The notes: a model not told the origin generated them from the letters alone. Positions 8,119 to 19,273 are shown, counted from the stretch's first letter. The stretch is 64,000 nucleotides of DNA from Pantoea dispersa (GCF_014155765.1 NZ_SCKT01000006.1:97217-161216), one strand, 5' to 3'. Numbers and translations: made by a program.

Positions 8119-9768
8119 ATGGAAATCTTCTTTACTATTCTCATCATGACGCTGGTGGTTTCGCTGTCCGGCGTTGCGGCACGTATCCTGCCGTTTCAGA
8201 TCCCGCTCCCGCTGGTACAGATCGCGGCCGGCGCGCTGCTGGCCTGGCCAACCTTTGGTCTGCACGTCGATTTTGACCCCGAACTGTTCCTCGTGCTGTT
8301 TATTCCGCCGCTGCTGTTTGCCGATGGCTGGAAAACGCCGATCAACGAGTTTCTGCATCACGGCCGTGAAATTATCGGCCTGGCGCTGGTGCTGGTGCTG
8401 ATTACCGTGGTCGGTATCGGCTACCTGATTTACTGGCTGGTGCCGGGCATTCCGCTGATTCCGGCGTTCGCGCTGGCGGCGGTGCTGTCACCGACCGATG
8501 CGGTGGCGCTCTCCGGCATCGTCGGCGAAGGGCGCATCCCGAAAAAGATCATGTCGATTGTCCAGGGCGAGGCGCTGATGAATGACGCGTCGGGCCTGGT
8601 GTCACTCAAGTTTGCCGTCGCGGTGGCGATGGGCACCATGGTGTTCACCTGGGGCGGCGCCAGTGTCGAATTCCTTAAAGTGGCGATTGGCGGCCTGGTG
8701 GCCGGTGTCGCCGTTTGCTGGCTGTACGGTCGTTCGCTGCGCCTGCTCAGCCGCTGGAGCGGTGACGACCCGGCAACGCAAACCGTACTGCTGCTGCTGC
8801 TGCCGTTCGCCTCTTACCTGATTGCTGAACACCTCGGCGTCTCCGGCATTCTGGCGGCGGTAGCGGCCGGTATGACCATCACCCGTTCCGGCATCATCCG
8901 TCAGGCACCGCTGGCAATGCGCCTGCGCGCCAACAGCGTATGGCAGATGCTGGAGTTTGTGTTCAACGGCATGGTGTTCCTGATGCTGGGCCTGCAGCTG
9001 CCGGACATTCTCTCCACCTCGATTGCTCAGGCGAACGCCGATCCTAACGTCGAGCTGTGGATGCTGTTCGCTGACGTCGGGCTGGTCTATGCGGCGCTGA
9101 TGATCGTGCGCTTCGGCTGGCTGTGGATCATGAAGCGCACCAGCCTGCGCCTGCTGAAGAAGAAGCCGCTGGAGTTTTCCAGCTACTCGCTGCGTGAACT
9201 GCTGATCGCCTCTTTTGCCGGCGTGCGCGGTGCTATCACGCTGGCCGGTGTGCTGTCGATTCCGCTGTTCCTCAGCAATGGCGAACCTTTTCCGGCGCGC
9301 TACGAACTGGTGTTTATCGCTACCGGCGTGATTCTGTTCTCGCTGTTTGTCGGCGTGATTCTGCTGCCGATTCTGCTGCGCGGCATGGAGAGCCACGACA
9401 AAGTGGGGCACCGTCGCGAAATCCAGAGCGCGCGTGCTGCGATGGCCGGCGTGGCGATCGAAAGCCTGCACAAAATGGAGCAGCGGCTGGAAAACGACGC
9501 TGAAGAGAACATCGATCCTGAGCTGCTGAAAGAGGTCAGCCTGCGGGTGATTGGTAATCTGCGTCGTCGCGTCGATGGCAAAGATGATATGGAGCAGGCG
9601 CTGTTTGCGGAAAATCTGGAGCGCCGTTTCCGTCTGACCGCGCTGCGCGCCGAGCGTGCCGAGGTTTATCATCTGCGCGCCACCCAGCAGATCTCCAACG
9701 AGACTATGCAGCGCCTGCTGCGCGATCTCGACCTGCTGGAAGCGTTGCTGATAGAGAAAGAGGAATAG
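8119..9768 (+). CDS. yjcE: YjcE, CPA1-type Na+/H+ antiporter
   Basis: A 549-residue protein of the same length as E. coli YjcE. About 12 hydrophobic segments fill residues 1-415, followed by a charged cytoplasmic tail of about 130 residues rich in Glu and Arg. Family motifs visible are LFIPPLLFADGWKTP, ALAAVLSPTDAVALSGI with the core Asp, GEALMNDASGLVSLKF with the conserved Asn-Asp pair, and SFAGVRGAITLAGVLSIPL. It exchanges protons for sodium or other monovalent cations at the inner membrane. The ATG is preceded by AAGGAAAGC. It is downstream of ghxP as in E. coli but separated by a terminator, so it likely has its own promoter. Actual ion preference is unproven in the family. Confidence 0.9.
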   Translation: MEIFFTILIMTLVVSLSGVAARILPFQIPLPLVQIAAGALLAWPTFGLHVDFDPELFLVLFIPPLLFADGWKTPINEFLHHGREIIGLALVLVLITVVGIGYLIYWLVPGIPLIPAFALAAVLSPTDAVALSGIVGEGRIPKKIMSIVQGEALMNDASGLVSLKFAVAVAMGTMVFTWGGASVEFLKVAIGGLVAGVAVCWLYGRSLRLLSRWSGDDPATQTVLLLLLPFASYLIAEHLGVSGILAAVAAGMTITRSGIIRQAPLAMRLRANSVWQMLEFVFNGMVFLMLGLQLPDILSTSIAQANADPNVELWMLFADVGLVYAALMIVRFGWLWIMKRTSLRLLKKKPLEFSSYSLRELLIASFAGVRGAITLAGVLSIPLFLSNGEPFPARYELVFIATGVILFSLFVGVILLPILLRGMESHDKVGHRREIQSARAAMAGVAIESLHKMEQRLENDAEENIDPELLKEVSLRVIGNLRRRVDGKDDMEQALFAENLERRFRLTALRAERAEVYHLRATQQISNETMQRLLRDLDLLEALLIEKEE

Positions 9769-9828
9769 CCGCCGCGTTTTGCTGCTCTCCGATCCCGCGG
9801 CCGCCTGACAGACAGGGCGGCCGCTTTG

Positions 9829-10731
9829 CTACAGCGATAGCCGTGGCGCGTTATCCGGCCAGTGTTCGCGGCAGCAGGCAATCCACGCCTGCGCGCTGCG
9901 CGACAGATAACTGCCTTCGCGCCAGATTAGCCCCAGACGCCACTGCAGCTCCGACTCCAGCGGCAGCCACAGCAAGGCCTGTTTATCCAGCCGCTGGCAG
10001 ATCGGCTCCGGCAGGATCGCCAGCCCCATATCCGCCTGCACCATCGCGGCAAGAAAATCCCACTGCGCGCTACGCAGCGCGATATCCGGCATCACTCCCT
10101 GGCGCTGAAACGCTTTCATCAGCTGGCGGTTAAGCGAAAACTCTTCGTTGAGGATCAGCAGGGGATGCTGAGCCAGCTCGGCCAGCGTCAGGCTGGTGCG
10201 GTTGAGCCAGCGCGCGCTGCGCGGCAGCAGCACGCACAGCGGATGGCGCATCAGTTCAAGCGTGTTCAGCGGCAGCTCCGCATCAATCGGCAGGGCGGTC
10301 AGCGCAATATCCAGCCCGCCGCTCAGTACCGCCTGCTGCACCGTCAGGCCACCAAATTCGGAGATTTTCAGCTGTACGCCGGGATAGCGGCGGCGGAACG
10401 CGGAGATCGATCCGGCAATCTGCATGCCGACCATCGGCGGAATGCCCAGCCGCAGCTCACCGGTTTTCAGCTGGTTGATGTCACTGATTTGCGCCTCCAG
10501 CTGATGAAACTCCTGCAAAATCGCCAGGCCGCGCTGATATACCGCCTGGCCGCTGTCGGTGAGATGCAGCTTGCGTCCCTCGCGCAGCAGCAGCGTACAG
10601 CCCAGCTCTTCTTCCAGCTGGCGCAGCATTTTGCTGATGGTGGGTTGCGTCACGAACAGCTTCTCCGCCGCGCGGGTAAAGCTCTGCTGACGCACCACTT
10701 CGGTGAAGTAACGCAGGGCACGCACGTCCAT
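9829..10731 (-). CDS. LysR-family regulator of the cidAB locus (CidR-like)
   Basis: A 300-residue LysR-type regulator: helix-turn-helix at residues 1-60 (LRYFTEVVRQQSFTRAAEKL, then TQPTISKMLRQLEEELG), a linker helix, and a periplasmic-binding-protein-like effector domain from about residue 90 (ELRLGIPPMVG...). The start at 10731 has AAAAAGGA at normal distance; another ATG two codons upstream is too close to it. It is divergent from cidA, the usual arrangement for CidR/YwbI, which activate cidAB-type genes in response to acetate or overflow metabolism in other bacteria. By analogy it controls the adjacent pair; its ligand here is unknown. Confidence 0.8.
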   Translation of the reverse strand: MDVRALRYFTEVVRQQSFTRAAEKLFVTQPTISKMLRQLEEELGCTLLLREGRKLHLTDSGQAVYQRGLAILQEFHQLEAQISDINQLKTGELRLGIPPMVGMQIAGSISAFRRRYPGVQLKISEFGGLTVQQAVLSGGLDIALTALPIDAELPLNTLELMRHPLCVLLPRSARWLNRTSLTLAELAQHPLLILNEEFSLNRQLMKAFQRQGVMPDIALRSAQWDFLAAMVQADMGLAILPEPICQRLDKQALLWLPLESELQWRLGLIWREGSYLSRSAQAWIACCREHWPDNAPRLSL

Positions 10732-10833
10732 AAACATTCCTTTTTGGCATAGTTTGAATAATTTTAATTCATTTCTTTCACACTCTGGCGCGGATTTATA
10801 CTGCAACCCTGAATTTTTGAGGGGAAGAGAGAA

Positions 10834-11259
10834 ATGGCGTCCGCGCTTCGTCCGCGCACCACGGATATCCTGCAACGCGTCACGGTGCCGCTGCAGCTGG
10901 TGCTGTATATCGCCCTGTTCGTTGCCAGTGGTCAGCTGGTGAGCTGGCTGCATCTGCCGTTACCGGCCAACGTCGTGGGTATGGTGTTGCTGTTACTGTT
11001 GATCGTCAGCGGTATCGTGCCGCTGCGCTGGGTTAAAGCCGGAGCCAACTGGCTGCTGGCCGAAATGCTGCTGTTTTTTATTCCGGCGGTGATGGCGGTG
11101 GTGAATTACAGCGACCTGCTGCGCAGTGAAGGCTGGCGCATCTGTGTGGTGATCGCCGTCAGTACGCTGATGGTGCTGGCGGCCACCTCGCTGGTGGTCG
11201 ATCGCTTATACCGCTTCGAACTGGCGCGCGCGGCGCGTAAGCAGGGCAATCGTGACTGA
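10834..11259 (+). CDS. cidA: CidA/LrgA holin-like protein
   Basis: A 141-residue membrane protein with four hydrophobic segments and the CidA/LrgA signature: LVLYIALFVASGQLVSWLHL, PANVVGMVLLLLLI, and the LLAEMLLFFIPAVMAVVNY core. The family forms holin-like oligomers that influence export of murein hydrolases and, in later work, transport of small metabolites. It has a charged C terminus (ARAARKQGNRD). The start follows GAGGGGAAGAGAGAA. The next gene overlaps it by eight bases, so the two are translated from one message. Whether it behaves as the Cid (pro-lytic) or Lrg (anti-lytic) member cannot be told from sequence alone, but a divergent LysR gene favours Cid. Confidence 0.85.
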   Translation: MASALRPRTTDILQRVTVPLQLVLYIALFVASGQLVSWLHLPLPANVVGMVLLLLLIVSGIVPLRWVKAGANWLLAEMLLFFIPAVMAVVNYSDLLRSEGWRICVVIAVSTLMVLAATSLVVDRLYRFELARAARKQGNRD

Positions 11260-11947
11260 CTTTATCATTAGCCTGTTGTGTCTGGCGCTGACGCTGCTGG
11301 TTTACTACCTCAATAAACGCCTGTACCGGCGCAGGCCCACACTGCTGCTGATGCCGCTGGTGTTAACGCCGCTGGTGCTGGTGGCGCTGCTGCTGCTGAC
11401 GCACGTCAGCTGGCAGGATTACATCGCTGAAAGCCACTGGCTGCTGTGGCTGCTGGGTCCGGCGACGCTGGCTTTTGCGGTGCCGGTTTACGAAAACCTG
11501 CACATTATCCGCCGCCACTGGCTGTCACTGAGCGTGGGCGTGATCACCGCCACGCTGGTGGCCGTGTGCAGTTCGGTATGGCTGGCGCGGCTGCTGACGC
11601 TACCGGAGAGCATCCAGCGCAGCCTGGCGGTGCGCTCCATCACCACGCCTTTTGCGCTGGCAGCGGCCCAGCCGATTGGCGGCCAGCCCGATTTGGTCGC
11701 GCTGTTCGTGGTGATTACCGGCGTGTTTGGCATGGCGGTGGGCGACGTGCTGTTTTTACGCATCGCGATTAAGCAGGGCGTGGCGAAAGGCGCCGGCTTT
11801 GGCGCCGCCTCGCACGGTGCCGGCACGGCACGCGCTTATCAGCTCGGCCAGCAGGAGGGCGTGGTCTCCAGCCTGGTAATGATGCTCTCCGGCGTGCTCA
11901 CGGTGCTGCTGGCCCCGCTGCTGGGACAGCTGTTGTGGCATGCCTGA
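11252..11947 (+). CDS. cidB: CidB/LrgB family membrane protein
   Basis: A 231-residue protein with about seven membrane segments and LrgB-family motifs: PALxFAVPVYENLHIIRRHW in the form LGPATLAFAVPVYENLHII, the SITTPFALAAAQPIGGQPDL loop and GAASHGAGTARAYQLGQQEG near the C terminus. It partners CidA in control of autolysis or metabolite efflux. It starts with GTG at 11252, inside the last codons of cidA (8-base overlap), so translational coupling is likely; the ribosome site AGGG is weak, consistent with coupling. No T-rich terminator is obvious downstream. Confidence 0.85.
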   Translation: MTDFIISLLCLALTLLVYYLNKRLYRRRPTLLLMPLVLTPLVLVALLLLTHVSWQDYIAESHWLLWLLGPATLAFAVPVYENLHIIRRHWLSLSVGVITATLVAVCSSVWLARLLTLPESIQRSLAVRSITTPFALAAAQPIGGQPDLVALFVVITGVFGMAVGDVLFLRIAIKQGVAKGAGFGAASHGAGTARAYQLGQQEGVVSSLVMMLSGVLTVLLAPLLGQLLWHA

Positions 11948-12110
11948 CGGGCAAATCTGCGCCCGCATCGCTCTGGGTGTTGGCGGATGCGGTCAGTTTC
12001 TGCCCGCTGTAACCCATTTTTACGTAAAGCTTTCCAAATAAAGTTGTGTCACGTCGCCGCGCTGTTTACCCTTTGCGCCGAATTATGTGTCCTTCATGGA
12101 GTGGATTGTT

Positions 12111-12656
12111 ATGTTTAAGCAACTTGTTACGGGAAGCGTTTTAGGTCTGGCACTGCTGAGCGGCGGCGCGCAGGCGATTGAGGGCAGTGTTGACGTGGGT
12201 GAGCACAGCACCAACCTGAACCTTGGCCTCGGCACCGCTTCACCGGGTCTGTTTCTGAAAGGCAACTGGCTGCGCAGCGATCACGACGGCAGCACTTACG
12301 GCCTTGGTATGGGTTATAACCTGGATGTGGGTGATTTCCGCGTGGCACCGACGGCGAAAGCGCTGTTCACCCATCCGGAAGATGGCCGTGATGGCTTCAC
12401 CGTGGCGCTGGGTGCCGGTGCGCAGTATAACTTCAACAGCATGTGGGGCCTGTACGGCGAATATTACTATGCGCCGGAAGCGTTCTCCGATCGTCTGGAC
12501 AGCTATAAAGAAGCCTCAGGCGGCCTGAGCTTTACGCCGATTTCGCTGCTGAACCTGCGCGTTGGCTATCAGTACATTGAGCTGAACAACAAAGGCGACC
12601 GTAAAGATAACGTGCTGGTCGACGGCCCGTACGTCGGTGCGTCGCTGCGTTTCTGA
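12111..12656 (+). CDS. YfaZ-like outer-membrane beta-barrel protein
   Basis: A 181-residue protein with a signal peptide (MFKQLVTGSVLGLALLSGGAQA) and a mature body built from alternating hydrophobic/polar strands, for example YGLGMGYNLDVGDFRVAPTA, GLYGEYYYAPEAFSDRLDSY and LLNLRVGYQYIELNNKGDRK, ending in PYVGASLRF with the terminal phenylalanine typical of barrels folded by the BAM complex. The layout matches the YfaZ family, whose function is unknown. The ATG at 12111 has GGAGTGG eight bases upstream; earlier in-frame ATGs would spoil the signal peptide. It stands alone between cidB and a repeat cluster, convergent with actP. Confidence 0.75.
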   Translation: MFKQLVTGSVLGLALLSGGAQAIEGSVDVGEHSTNLNLGLGTASPGLFLKGNWLRSDHDGSTYGLGMGYNLDVGDFRVAPTAKALFTHPEDGRDGFTVALGAGAQYNFNSMWGLYGEYYYAPEAFSDRLDSYKEASGGLSFTPISLLNLRVGYQYIELNNKGDRKDNVLVDGPYVGASLRF

Positions 12657-12663
12657 TGACTGT

Positions 12664-12727
12664 ACCAGGTGCGCATGAATGCGCACCCTACGAAATTCCG
12701 TAGGGTCGCCATTTATGGCGACCTGGT
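12664..12727. repeat. REP/BIME-like double hairpin, copy 1
   Basis: Two 20-base palindromes, GGTGCGCATGAATGCGCACC (12668-12687) and GGTCGCCATTTATGGCGACC (12704-12723), are arranged head to head. CTAC (12688-12691) abuts the first and GTAG (12700-12703) the second, so each hairpin carries a GTAG on its 5' side. The same pair recurs at 28721-28822 and 49019-49100. Confidence 0.85.
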
Positions 12728-12810
12728 CAATCACTGCACTACGTTCATGGCGACCTGGTCAATTACCGCACCGTGTTAATGGCGACCTGGTCAATCACCG
12801 CACTGCTTCA
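12715..12810. repeat. three 32-bp tandem repeats at the end of BIME copy 1
   Basis: Units starting at 12715, 12747 and 12779 share ATGGCGACCTGGTCAAT followed by a CACYGCAC-like segment (TTACCGCAC in unit 2) and a variable six-base tail. The first unit begins inside the right-hand hairpin, as though its outer arm had been duplicated. There are no spacers, so this is not a CRISPR array. It ends four bases before the actP stop. Confidence 0.85.
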
Positions 12811-12813
12811 ATC

Positions 12814-14466
12814 TTAATGCGCTTTCCCCTGCGAAATCCCGACGCCCGTCTGTGAACGGATAAACTGCCCGCGGAATTTCGCCCGCTCCAGCGCTCCCTG
12901 CTGGGAATGATCGGTAATGGAAAACAGCCAGGTGCCGACAAACGCGACCAGCATCGAGAACAGCGCCGGATACTCATACGGATAGACTGGCGTTGCGTGT
13001 CCCAGTACCTGCACCCAAATGGTCGGGCCGAGAATCATCAGCACCACCGCCGTCAGCAGGCCCAGCCAGCCTCCCACCATGGCGCCGCGCGTGGTCAGCT
13101 TTGACCAGTACATCGACAGCAAAATAATCGGGAAGTTACAGCTGGCGGCAATCGAGAACGCCAGGCCGACCATGAAGGCAATGTTCTGTTTCTCAAACAG
13201 AATCCCCAGCGCAATCGCCACCACGCCCAGCACCAGCACGGTAATTTTCGACACCCGTAACTCTTCACGCTCGGTGGCCTGACCTTTACGGATCACGCTG
13301 GCATACAGGTCATGCGACACCGCCGAAGCACCGGCCAGCGTCAGTCCGGCCACTACTGCCAGAATGGTGGCGAAGGCCACCGCCGAAATAAAGCCGAGGA
13401 ACAGGCTGCCGCCGACCGCATTGGAGAGATGCACTGCCGCCATATTGGTGCCGCCAATCAGCGCGCCGCTGGCGTCTTTGAAGGCCGGATTAGCGCCGAC
13501 CAGCAGAATCGCGCCGAAGCCGATAATAAAGGTCAGGAAGTAGAAGTAGCCCATAAAGCCGGTGGCCCAGAACACGCTTTTGCGTGCTTCCCGCGCATCG
13601 GCGACGGTGAAGAAACGCATCAGAATATGCGGCAGGCCGGCGGTGCCAAACATCAGGCCCAGACCGAGCGACAGCGCGGAGATCGGGTCTTTCACCAGAC
13701 CGCCCGGCTGCATGATCGCGCTTCCTTTCGGGTGCACCGCCATCGCCTCGGTAAAGAGCGTATTAAAGCTGAAACCGGTGGCTTTCATCACCATGATGGC
13801 CATAAAGCTGGCACCAAACAGCAGCAGCACCGCTTTGATAATCTGCACCCAGGTGGTGGCCAGCATGCCGCCAAACAGCACGTACAGCACCATCAGAATG
13901 CCGACCAGCACCACGGCGATGTGGTAGTCGAGACCGAACAGCAGCTGGATCAGCTTACCGGCACCCACCATCTGCGCGATCAGATACAGCGCCACCACCA
14001 CCAGCGAACCGCAGGCGGATAGGGTGCGGATGGGCTTTTGCTGCAGGCGATAGGACGCCACATCGGCAAAGGTATAGCGGCCCAGGTTGCGCAGGCGTTC
14101 GGCAATCAGGAACAGAATCATGGGCCAGCCGACGAGGAAGCCGAGCGAGTAGATCAGCCCGTCGTAGCCGGAGGTGTAGACCAGCGCGGAGATACCGAGA
14201 AACGAGGCGGCCGACATAAAGTCACCGGCCATCGCCAGGCCATTCTGGAAACCGGTGATGTTGCCGCCGGCAGTGTAGTAATCGCTGCGCGAGCGGGTGC
14301 GTTTGGACGCCCAGTAAGTAATGCCGAGCGTGGCCGCCACGAAGACCACGAACATGATGATCGCTTCGTAGTTGGTGGCCTGTTTTTGCACCGCGCCGGT
14401 AATGGCATCGGCGGCAAATACGCTGGCTGGTACGATAGCCAGCGAGGCGGAGAGCAGGCGCTTCAT
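12814..14466 (-). CDS. actP: ActP, cation/acetate symporter
   Basis: A 550-residue sodium:solute symporter-family protein, with a cleavable-looking leader ([20 protein letters not shown]) and about 13 membrane segments. Family motifs include [58 protein letters not shown] and [20 protein letters not shown]. In E. coli ActP takes up acetate and other short carboxylates at low concentration. The start ATG overlaps the yjcH stop as ATGA, so the two are translationally coupled, and both follow acs on the same strand. This is the conserved acetate-scavenging operon acs-yjcH-actP. Length matches E. coli (about 549). Confidence 0.95.
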   Translation of the reverse strand: MKRLLSASLAIVPASVFAADAITGAVQKQATNYEAIIMFVVFVAATLGITYWASKRTRSRSDYYTAGGNITGFQNGLAMAGDFMSAASFLGISALVYTSGYDGLIYSLGFLVGWPMILFLIAERLRNLGRYTFADVASYRLQQKPIRTLSACGSLVVVALYLIAQMVGAGKLIQLLFGLDYHIAVVLVGILMVLYVLFGGMLATTWVQIIKAVLLLFGASFMAIMVMKATGFSFNTLFTEAMAVHPKGSAIMQPGGLVKDPISALSLGLGLMFGTAGLPHILMRFFTVADAREARKSVFWATGFMGYFYFLTFIIGFGAILLVGANPAFKDASGALIGGTNMAAVHLSNAVGGSLFLGFISAVAFATILAVVAGLTLAGASAVSHDLYASVIRKGQATEREELRVSKITVLVLGVVAIALGILFEKQNIAFMVGLAFSIAASCNFPIILLSMYWSKLTTRGAMVGGWLGLLTAVVLMILGPTIWVQVLGHATPVYPYEYPALFSMLVAFVGTWLFSITDHSQQGALERAKFRGQFIRSQTGVGISQGKAH

Positions 14467-14792
14467 GATTTCACCTCGCTGACAATCTGTTTGGTCAGAC
14501 GATCAAACTCGCCGTTGGCGCGCCAGACATAAACGCCGGTCAGCAGAAACGACACCACAATCAGGCCGACGCCGATGGGGATGCCGCGCGTCACATTGGT
14601 GCCGGCGTGCAAGGGCGTGCCGAGCCAGCCGGGCGCGAAAGCAATCAGCAGAATAAAGCCGACGTACAGTACCAGCATGATGAGGCTGAGCAGTAGCGCA
14701 AACGACTGACGTTTGTGCACCAGCTCCTGAAAACGCGGATTGCTTTCGATTTGTTGCCAGACGGCTTCCTGTTGGTTCAGGGCTTCGTTCAT
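14463..14792 (-). CDS. yjcH: YjcH, DUF485 membrane protein
   Basis: A 109-residue protein with two membrane helices ([20 protein letters not shown] and [20 protein letters not shown]) separated by [19 protein letters not shown], the DUF485 signature, and a C terminus [15 protein letters not shown]. It is always found next to ActP-type symporters and may be an accessory subunit, but its function is not established. I chose the ATG at 14792, eight bases after GGAG; a GTG one codon earlier is possible. It overlaps actP by four bases. Between it and acs lie 173 bases holding a stable hairpin. Confidence 0.92.
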   Translation of the reverse strand: MNEALNQQEAVWQQIESNPRFQELVHKRQSFALLLSLIMLVLYVGFILLIAFAPGWLGTPLHAGTNVTRGIPIGVGLIVVSFLLTGVYVWRANGEFDRLTKQIVSEVKS

Positions 14793-14911
14793 CACATTTT
14801 CTCCAGAGGCAAGGCAGACAGAAAACTCACGGCAACGTGATTTAACTGGCTGAATATTCTAGTTATAAAGGTTGTGCGATGGTGAAAAGCATACGGCGTA
14901 AGGATGGAAGA

Positions 14912-14951
14912 GCGGAGAGCTGCCTGCCGGGGACAGGCTGATACTCTCCGC
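14912..14951. repeat. intercistronic stem-loop between acs and yjcH
   Basis: GCGGAGAG (14912-14919) pairs with CTCTCCGC (14944-14951), and an inner GCCTGCC/GACAGGC-like pairing extends the hairpin. There is no T-run. It probably protects the 3' end of the acs message or separates expression of acs from yjcH-actP. Confidence 0.6.
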
Positions 14952-14965
14952 CGGGTCAATGCCGG

Positions 14966-16921
<1,956 letters not shown>

Positions 16922-17501
16922 GGCTGACCTCCTTGAAGATGTTAATCATATGTCAATCAAAGGTTAATTGAAGAGTGAGGCCGGGCTTTGTTTCTGTTTT
17001 GCAGTCTGGATCACGACCTTGTGTAAGGCTGAAAAGTCACCCAATTCAATCTGTTTACCGGCGCAGGAAATGAGGCAAAACCACTGGCTGGATCAATAAA
17101 ATTATGAACCAGCCGGTTAAATAAGCAGCAAACAGACCGGCACGTTTTTTCAGCAATCCTGAATAGCTATGCGGAAAATTATCGAATTAACACTTTTCAT
17201 AACAGCGAGTTATGACAGGCGCATGTCAGTAGCATTTTATGCTGCCTGGCTGTGCAGGATTTAAGCTATCGCCCCAGGGGTTGCATTTACCGTAGTGAAA
17301 ATGGTACTTATCTCGGCCCTGTTCAGCAGGTATCAACTCAGGCTGCATCATCGCGCGGGCGCATAATGCCGGCGCAGCGGTAACCGATGCAGTCCATTAT
17401 AACCCTCTATTTTATCGGGCTTTTGCTCACTTCCCTGTGTGTAATGTCTTCTGCACCTTCGCAGCAGAGCAAAGGGGTTTTAACTGAGGAAATAACGCGT
17501 T
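16922..17501. other. 580-base divergent regulatory region between acs and gltP
   Basis: No reading frame with protein-like content is seen. E. coli carries the nrf operon beside acs; nothing of it remains here. I looked for TGTGA-N6-TCACA CRP sites and found none that match well. A possible -10 (TATAAC) near 17398 may serve gltP. The region is long enough for several promoters on each side or a small RNA, which I cannot confirm by eye. Confidence 0.4.
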
Positions 17502-18803
17502 ATGAAAGGTTTTAAACTCACCCTCGCGTGGCAGATTCTGATTGCCCTGATTCTCGGCGTTATCGTCGGAACCGTGCTGCATAATCAGCCAGACGATCGT
17601 GAATGGTTAATCACTAACATTCTCACTCCTGCCGGCGACATCTTTATTCATCTGATCAAGATGATTGTGGTGCCGATTGTTATTTCCTCACTGATTGTCG
17701 GCATCGCCGGCGTGGGTGATGCGAAAAAGCTCGGGCGGATTGGTGTGAAAACCATCATTTATTTTGAAGTGATTACCACCATTGCCATTGTGGTCGGCAT
17801 AACGCTGGCCAACGTATTCCAACCCGGCAGCGGCATTGATATGTCAACGCTGGCAACGGTGGACATCTCTAAATACGAAGCCACAACGGAAGCGGTGCAG
17901 GGAGCGCCACATGGCCTGGTGACCACCATTCTGTCGCTGATCCCGCAGAATATTTTTGCCTCGCTGGTCAAAGGCGACATGCTGCCGATTATCTTCTTCT
18001 CGGTACTGTTTGGCATGGGACTGTCTGCGCTGCCATCGGAGCATCGCGATCCGCTGGTGACCGTATTCCGTTCCATTTCCGAAACCATGTTTAAAGTGAC
18101 GCACATGATCATGCGCTATGCGCCGGTCGGGGTGTTTGCGCTGATTGCCGTCACCATTGCTAACTTCGGTTTTGCCTCGCTCTACCCGCTGGCCAAGCTG
18201 GTGCTGCTGGTGTACGTGGCGATTCTGTTCTTTGCGTTCGTGGTGCTGGGTGCGGTGGCGCGCTTCTGCAAGCTGCGTATTACGACCCTGATGCGCATTC
18301 TGAAAGATGAGCTGATTCTGGCGTATTCCACCTCCAGCTCAGAGACCGTGCTGCCGCGCATCATGCAGAAGATGGAAGCCTACGGCGCGCCGAAGGCGAT
18401 CACCAGTTTCGTGGTGCCAACCGGCTATTCGTTCAATCTGGATGGTTCAACGCTGTATCAGAGCATTGCGGCGATCTTTATCGCCCAGCTGTACGGCATT
18501 GACCTGTCGCTGACCGATGAAATCATTCTGGTGCTGACCCTGATGGTGACGTCGAAAGGCATCGCAGGTGTGCCGGGCGTCTCGTTTGTGGTGCTGCTGG
18601 CCACGCTGGGCAGCGTTGGTATTCCGCTGGAAGGTCTGGCGTTTATCGCCGGCGTCGACCGTATCATGGACATGGCGCGCACCGCGCTCAACGTCATCGG
18701 TAACGCGCTGGCGGTGCTGGTTATTGCCCGCTGGGAAAACCAGTTTGATACCAAACAGGCCGCCGCCTACGAGCTGCAGCTGCGCACGCAAAATGCCAGC
18801 TAA
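17502..18803 (+). CDS. gltP: GltP, glutamate/aspartate:proton symporter
   Basis: A 433-residue DAACS-family transporter (about 437 in E. coli). It has the N-terminal AWQILIALILGVIVGTVLHN, the IKMIVVPIVISSLIVGIAG segment, the serine-rich re-entrant loop LAYSTSSSETVLPRIMQKME, the TGYSFNLDGSTLYQSIAAIF substrate/cation motif and VPGVSFVVLLATLGSVGIPL. It imports L-glutamate and L-aspartate with protons at the inner membrane. The start is preceded by GAGGAAATAA at slightly long spacing. It is divergent from acs, as expected for this neighbourhood, and followed directly by a strong terminator. GltP and GltT/DctA share the fold; gene context and the C terminus favour GltP. Confidence 0.92.
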   Translation: MKGFKLTLAWQILIALILGVIVGTVLHNQPDDREWLITNILTPAGDIFIHLIKMIVVPIVISSLIVGIAGVGDAKKLGRIGVKTIIYFEVITTIAIVVGITLANVFQPGSGIDMSTLATVDISKYEATTEAVQGAPHGLVTTILSLIPQNIFASLVKGDMLPIIFFSVLFGMGLSALPSEHRDPLVTVFRSISETMFKVTHMIMRYAPVGVFALIAVTIANFGFASLYPLAKLVLLVYVAILFFAFVVLGAVARFCKLRITTLMRILKDELILAYSTSSSETVLPRIMQKMEAYGAPKAITSFVVPTGYSFNLDGSTLYQSIAAIFIAQLYGIDLSLTDEIILVLTLMVTSKGIAGVPGVSFVVLLATLGSVGIPLEGLAFIAGVDRIMDMARTALNVIGNALAVLVIARWENQFDTKQAAAYELQLRTQNAS

Positions 18804-18822
18804 GCGACACGCTCTCTGACTG

Positions 18823-18848
18823 AACCCGCCTTCTGGCGGGTTTTTTTA
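18823..18848 (+). terminator. rho-independent terminator of gltP
   Basis: CCCGCC-TTCT-GGCGGG followed by seven T residues. The whole 26-base sequence, from AA before the stem to A after the T-run, is repeated exactly at 19695-19720 after hicB. Confidence 0.95.
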
Positions 18849-18900
18849 TATTTTGCAGACAAGTCCTGTCGTGGTGAGCGGCTGAAGAAAGTTTAAATTT

Positions 18901-18952
18901 ATACCCACCATAACCACTAAAATTGAATCGGTGGTTATGGTGGGTATATAAT
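18901..18952 (+). promoter_or_regulatory. hicAB promoter within a 17-bp inverted repeat (probable HicB operator)
   Basis: The perfect inverted repeat ATACCCACCATAACCAC (18901-18917) and GTGGTTATGGTGGGTAT (18931-18947) surrounds 13 bases. A -35 TTGAAT (18923-18928) lies in the loop and a -10 TATAAT (18947-18952) touches the right arm, with 18 bases between. A protein binding both arms would cover the promoter, as expected for autorepression by the ribbon-helix-helix antitoxin. Confidence 0.8.
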
Positions 18953-18978
18953 ATTCACGATGACATCAGGAGGTTGTG

Positions 18979-19155
18979 TTGAGCAGCAGGGAGCTGATTA
19001 GGATGTTGCTTGAACGAGGGTGGATTCTGGATCGTGTTAAAGGAAGCCATCATGTGTTTGTCCGTGCAGATAAGCCATATCACATCTCGCTTCCTCATCC
19101 TGAAAAAGACCTGGCAACCGGAACATTACGTAAGCTATTGAAAATGATGGACTGA
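18979..19155 (+). CDS. hicA: HicA toxin, mRNA interferase
   Basis: A 58-residue protein missing from ATG-based gene calls because it starts with TTG (five bases after a perfect AGGAGG at 18968-18973); a GTG three bases earlier is too close to that site. The sequence matches the HicA family: SSRELIRMLLERGW, the catalytic KGSHHVFVRAD with histidines 24 and 25, LPHPEKDLATGTLRKLLKMM. HicA has a double-stranded-RNA-binding fold and cleaves mRNA independently of the ribosome. It precedes the antitoxin hicB by 118 bases, an unusually wide gap for this pair. The weak start codon may keep toxin levels low. Confidence 0.88.
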   Translation: MSSRELIRMLLERGWILDRVKGSHHVFVRADKPYHISLPHPEKDLATGTLRKLLKMMD

Positions 19156-19160
19156 TATAC

Positions 19161-19175
19161 GGGGGCTTTGCCCCC
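19161..19175 (+). other. GC hairpin between hicA and hicB
   Basis: GGGGGC-TTT-GCCCCC lies five bases after the hicA stop, followed by GATTTGG rather than a T-run. It could partly end transcription or block nucleases, so changing the toxin to antitoxin ratio. Confidence 0.7.
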
Positions 19176-19273
19176 GATTTGGAACAATTAGCAATGTCAG
19201 GTGCAGCAGGCATTGCAATGCTTTTCATGTCCGCAGTAGATAATCAAGAAGGCAATTTACATAAGGACTCACC

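Noticed and set aside
8602-9672. 356-codon minus-strand frame opposite yjcE
   Set aside because: Gln/Arg/His-rich antisense shadow of a transporter gene.
12715-12810. possible CRISPR-like array
   Set aside because: Only three directly adjoining 32-base units without spacers and no cas genes nearby; better explained as a tandem duplication of a REP arm.
13312-14022. 236-codon plus-strand frame opposite actP
   Set aside because: Antisense shadow with no start site; actP is unmistakable.
16922-17501. possible remnant of the nrf operon beside acs
   Set aside because: No multiheme CxxCH motifs or homologous frames are present in either strand.
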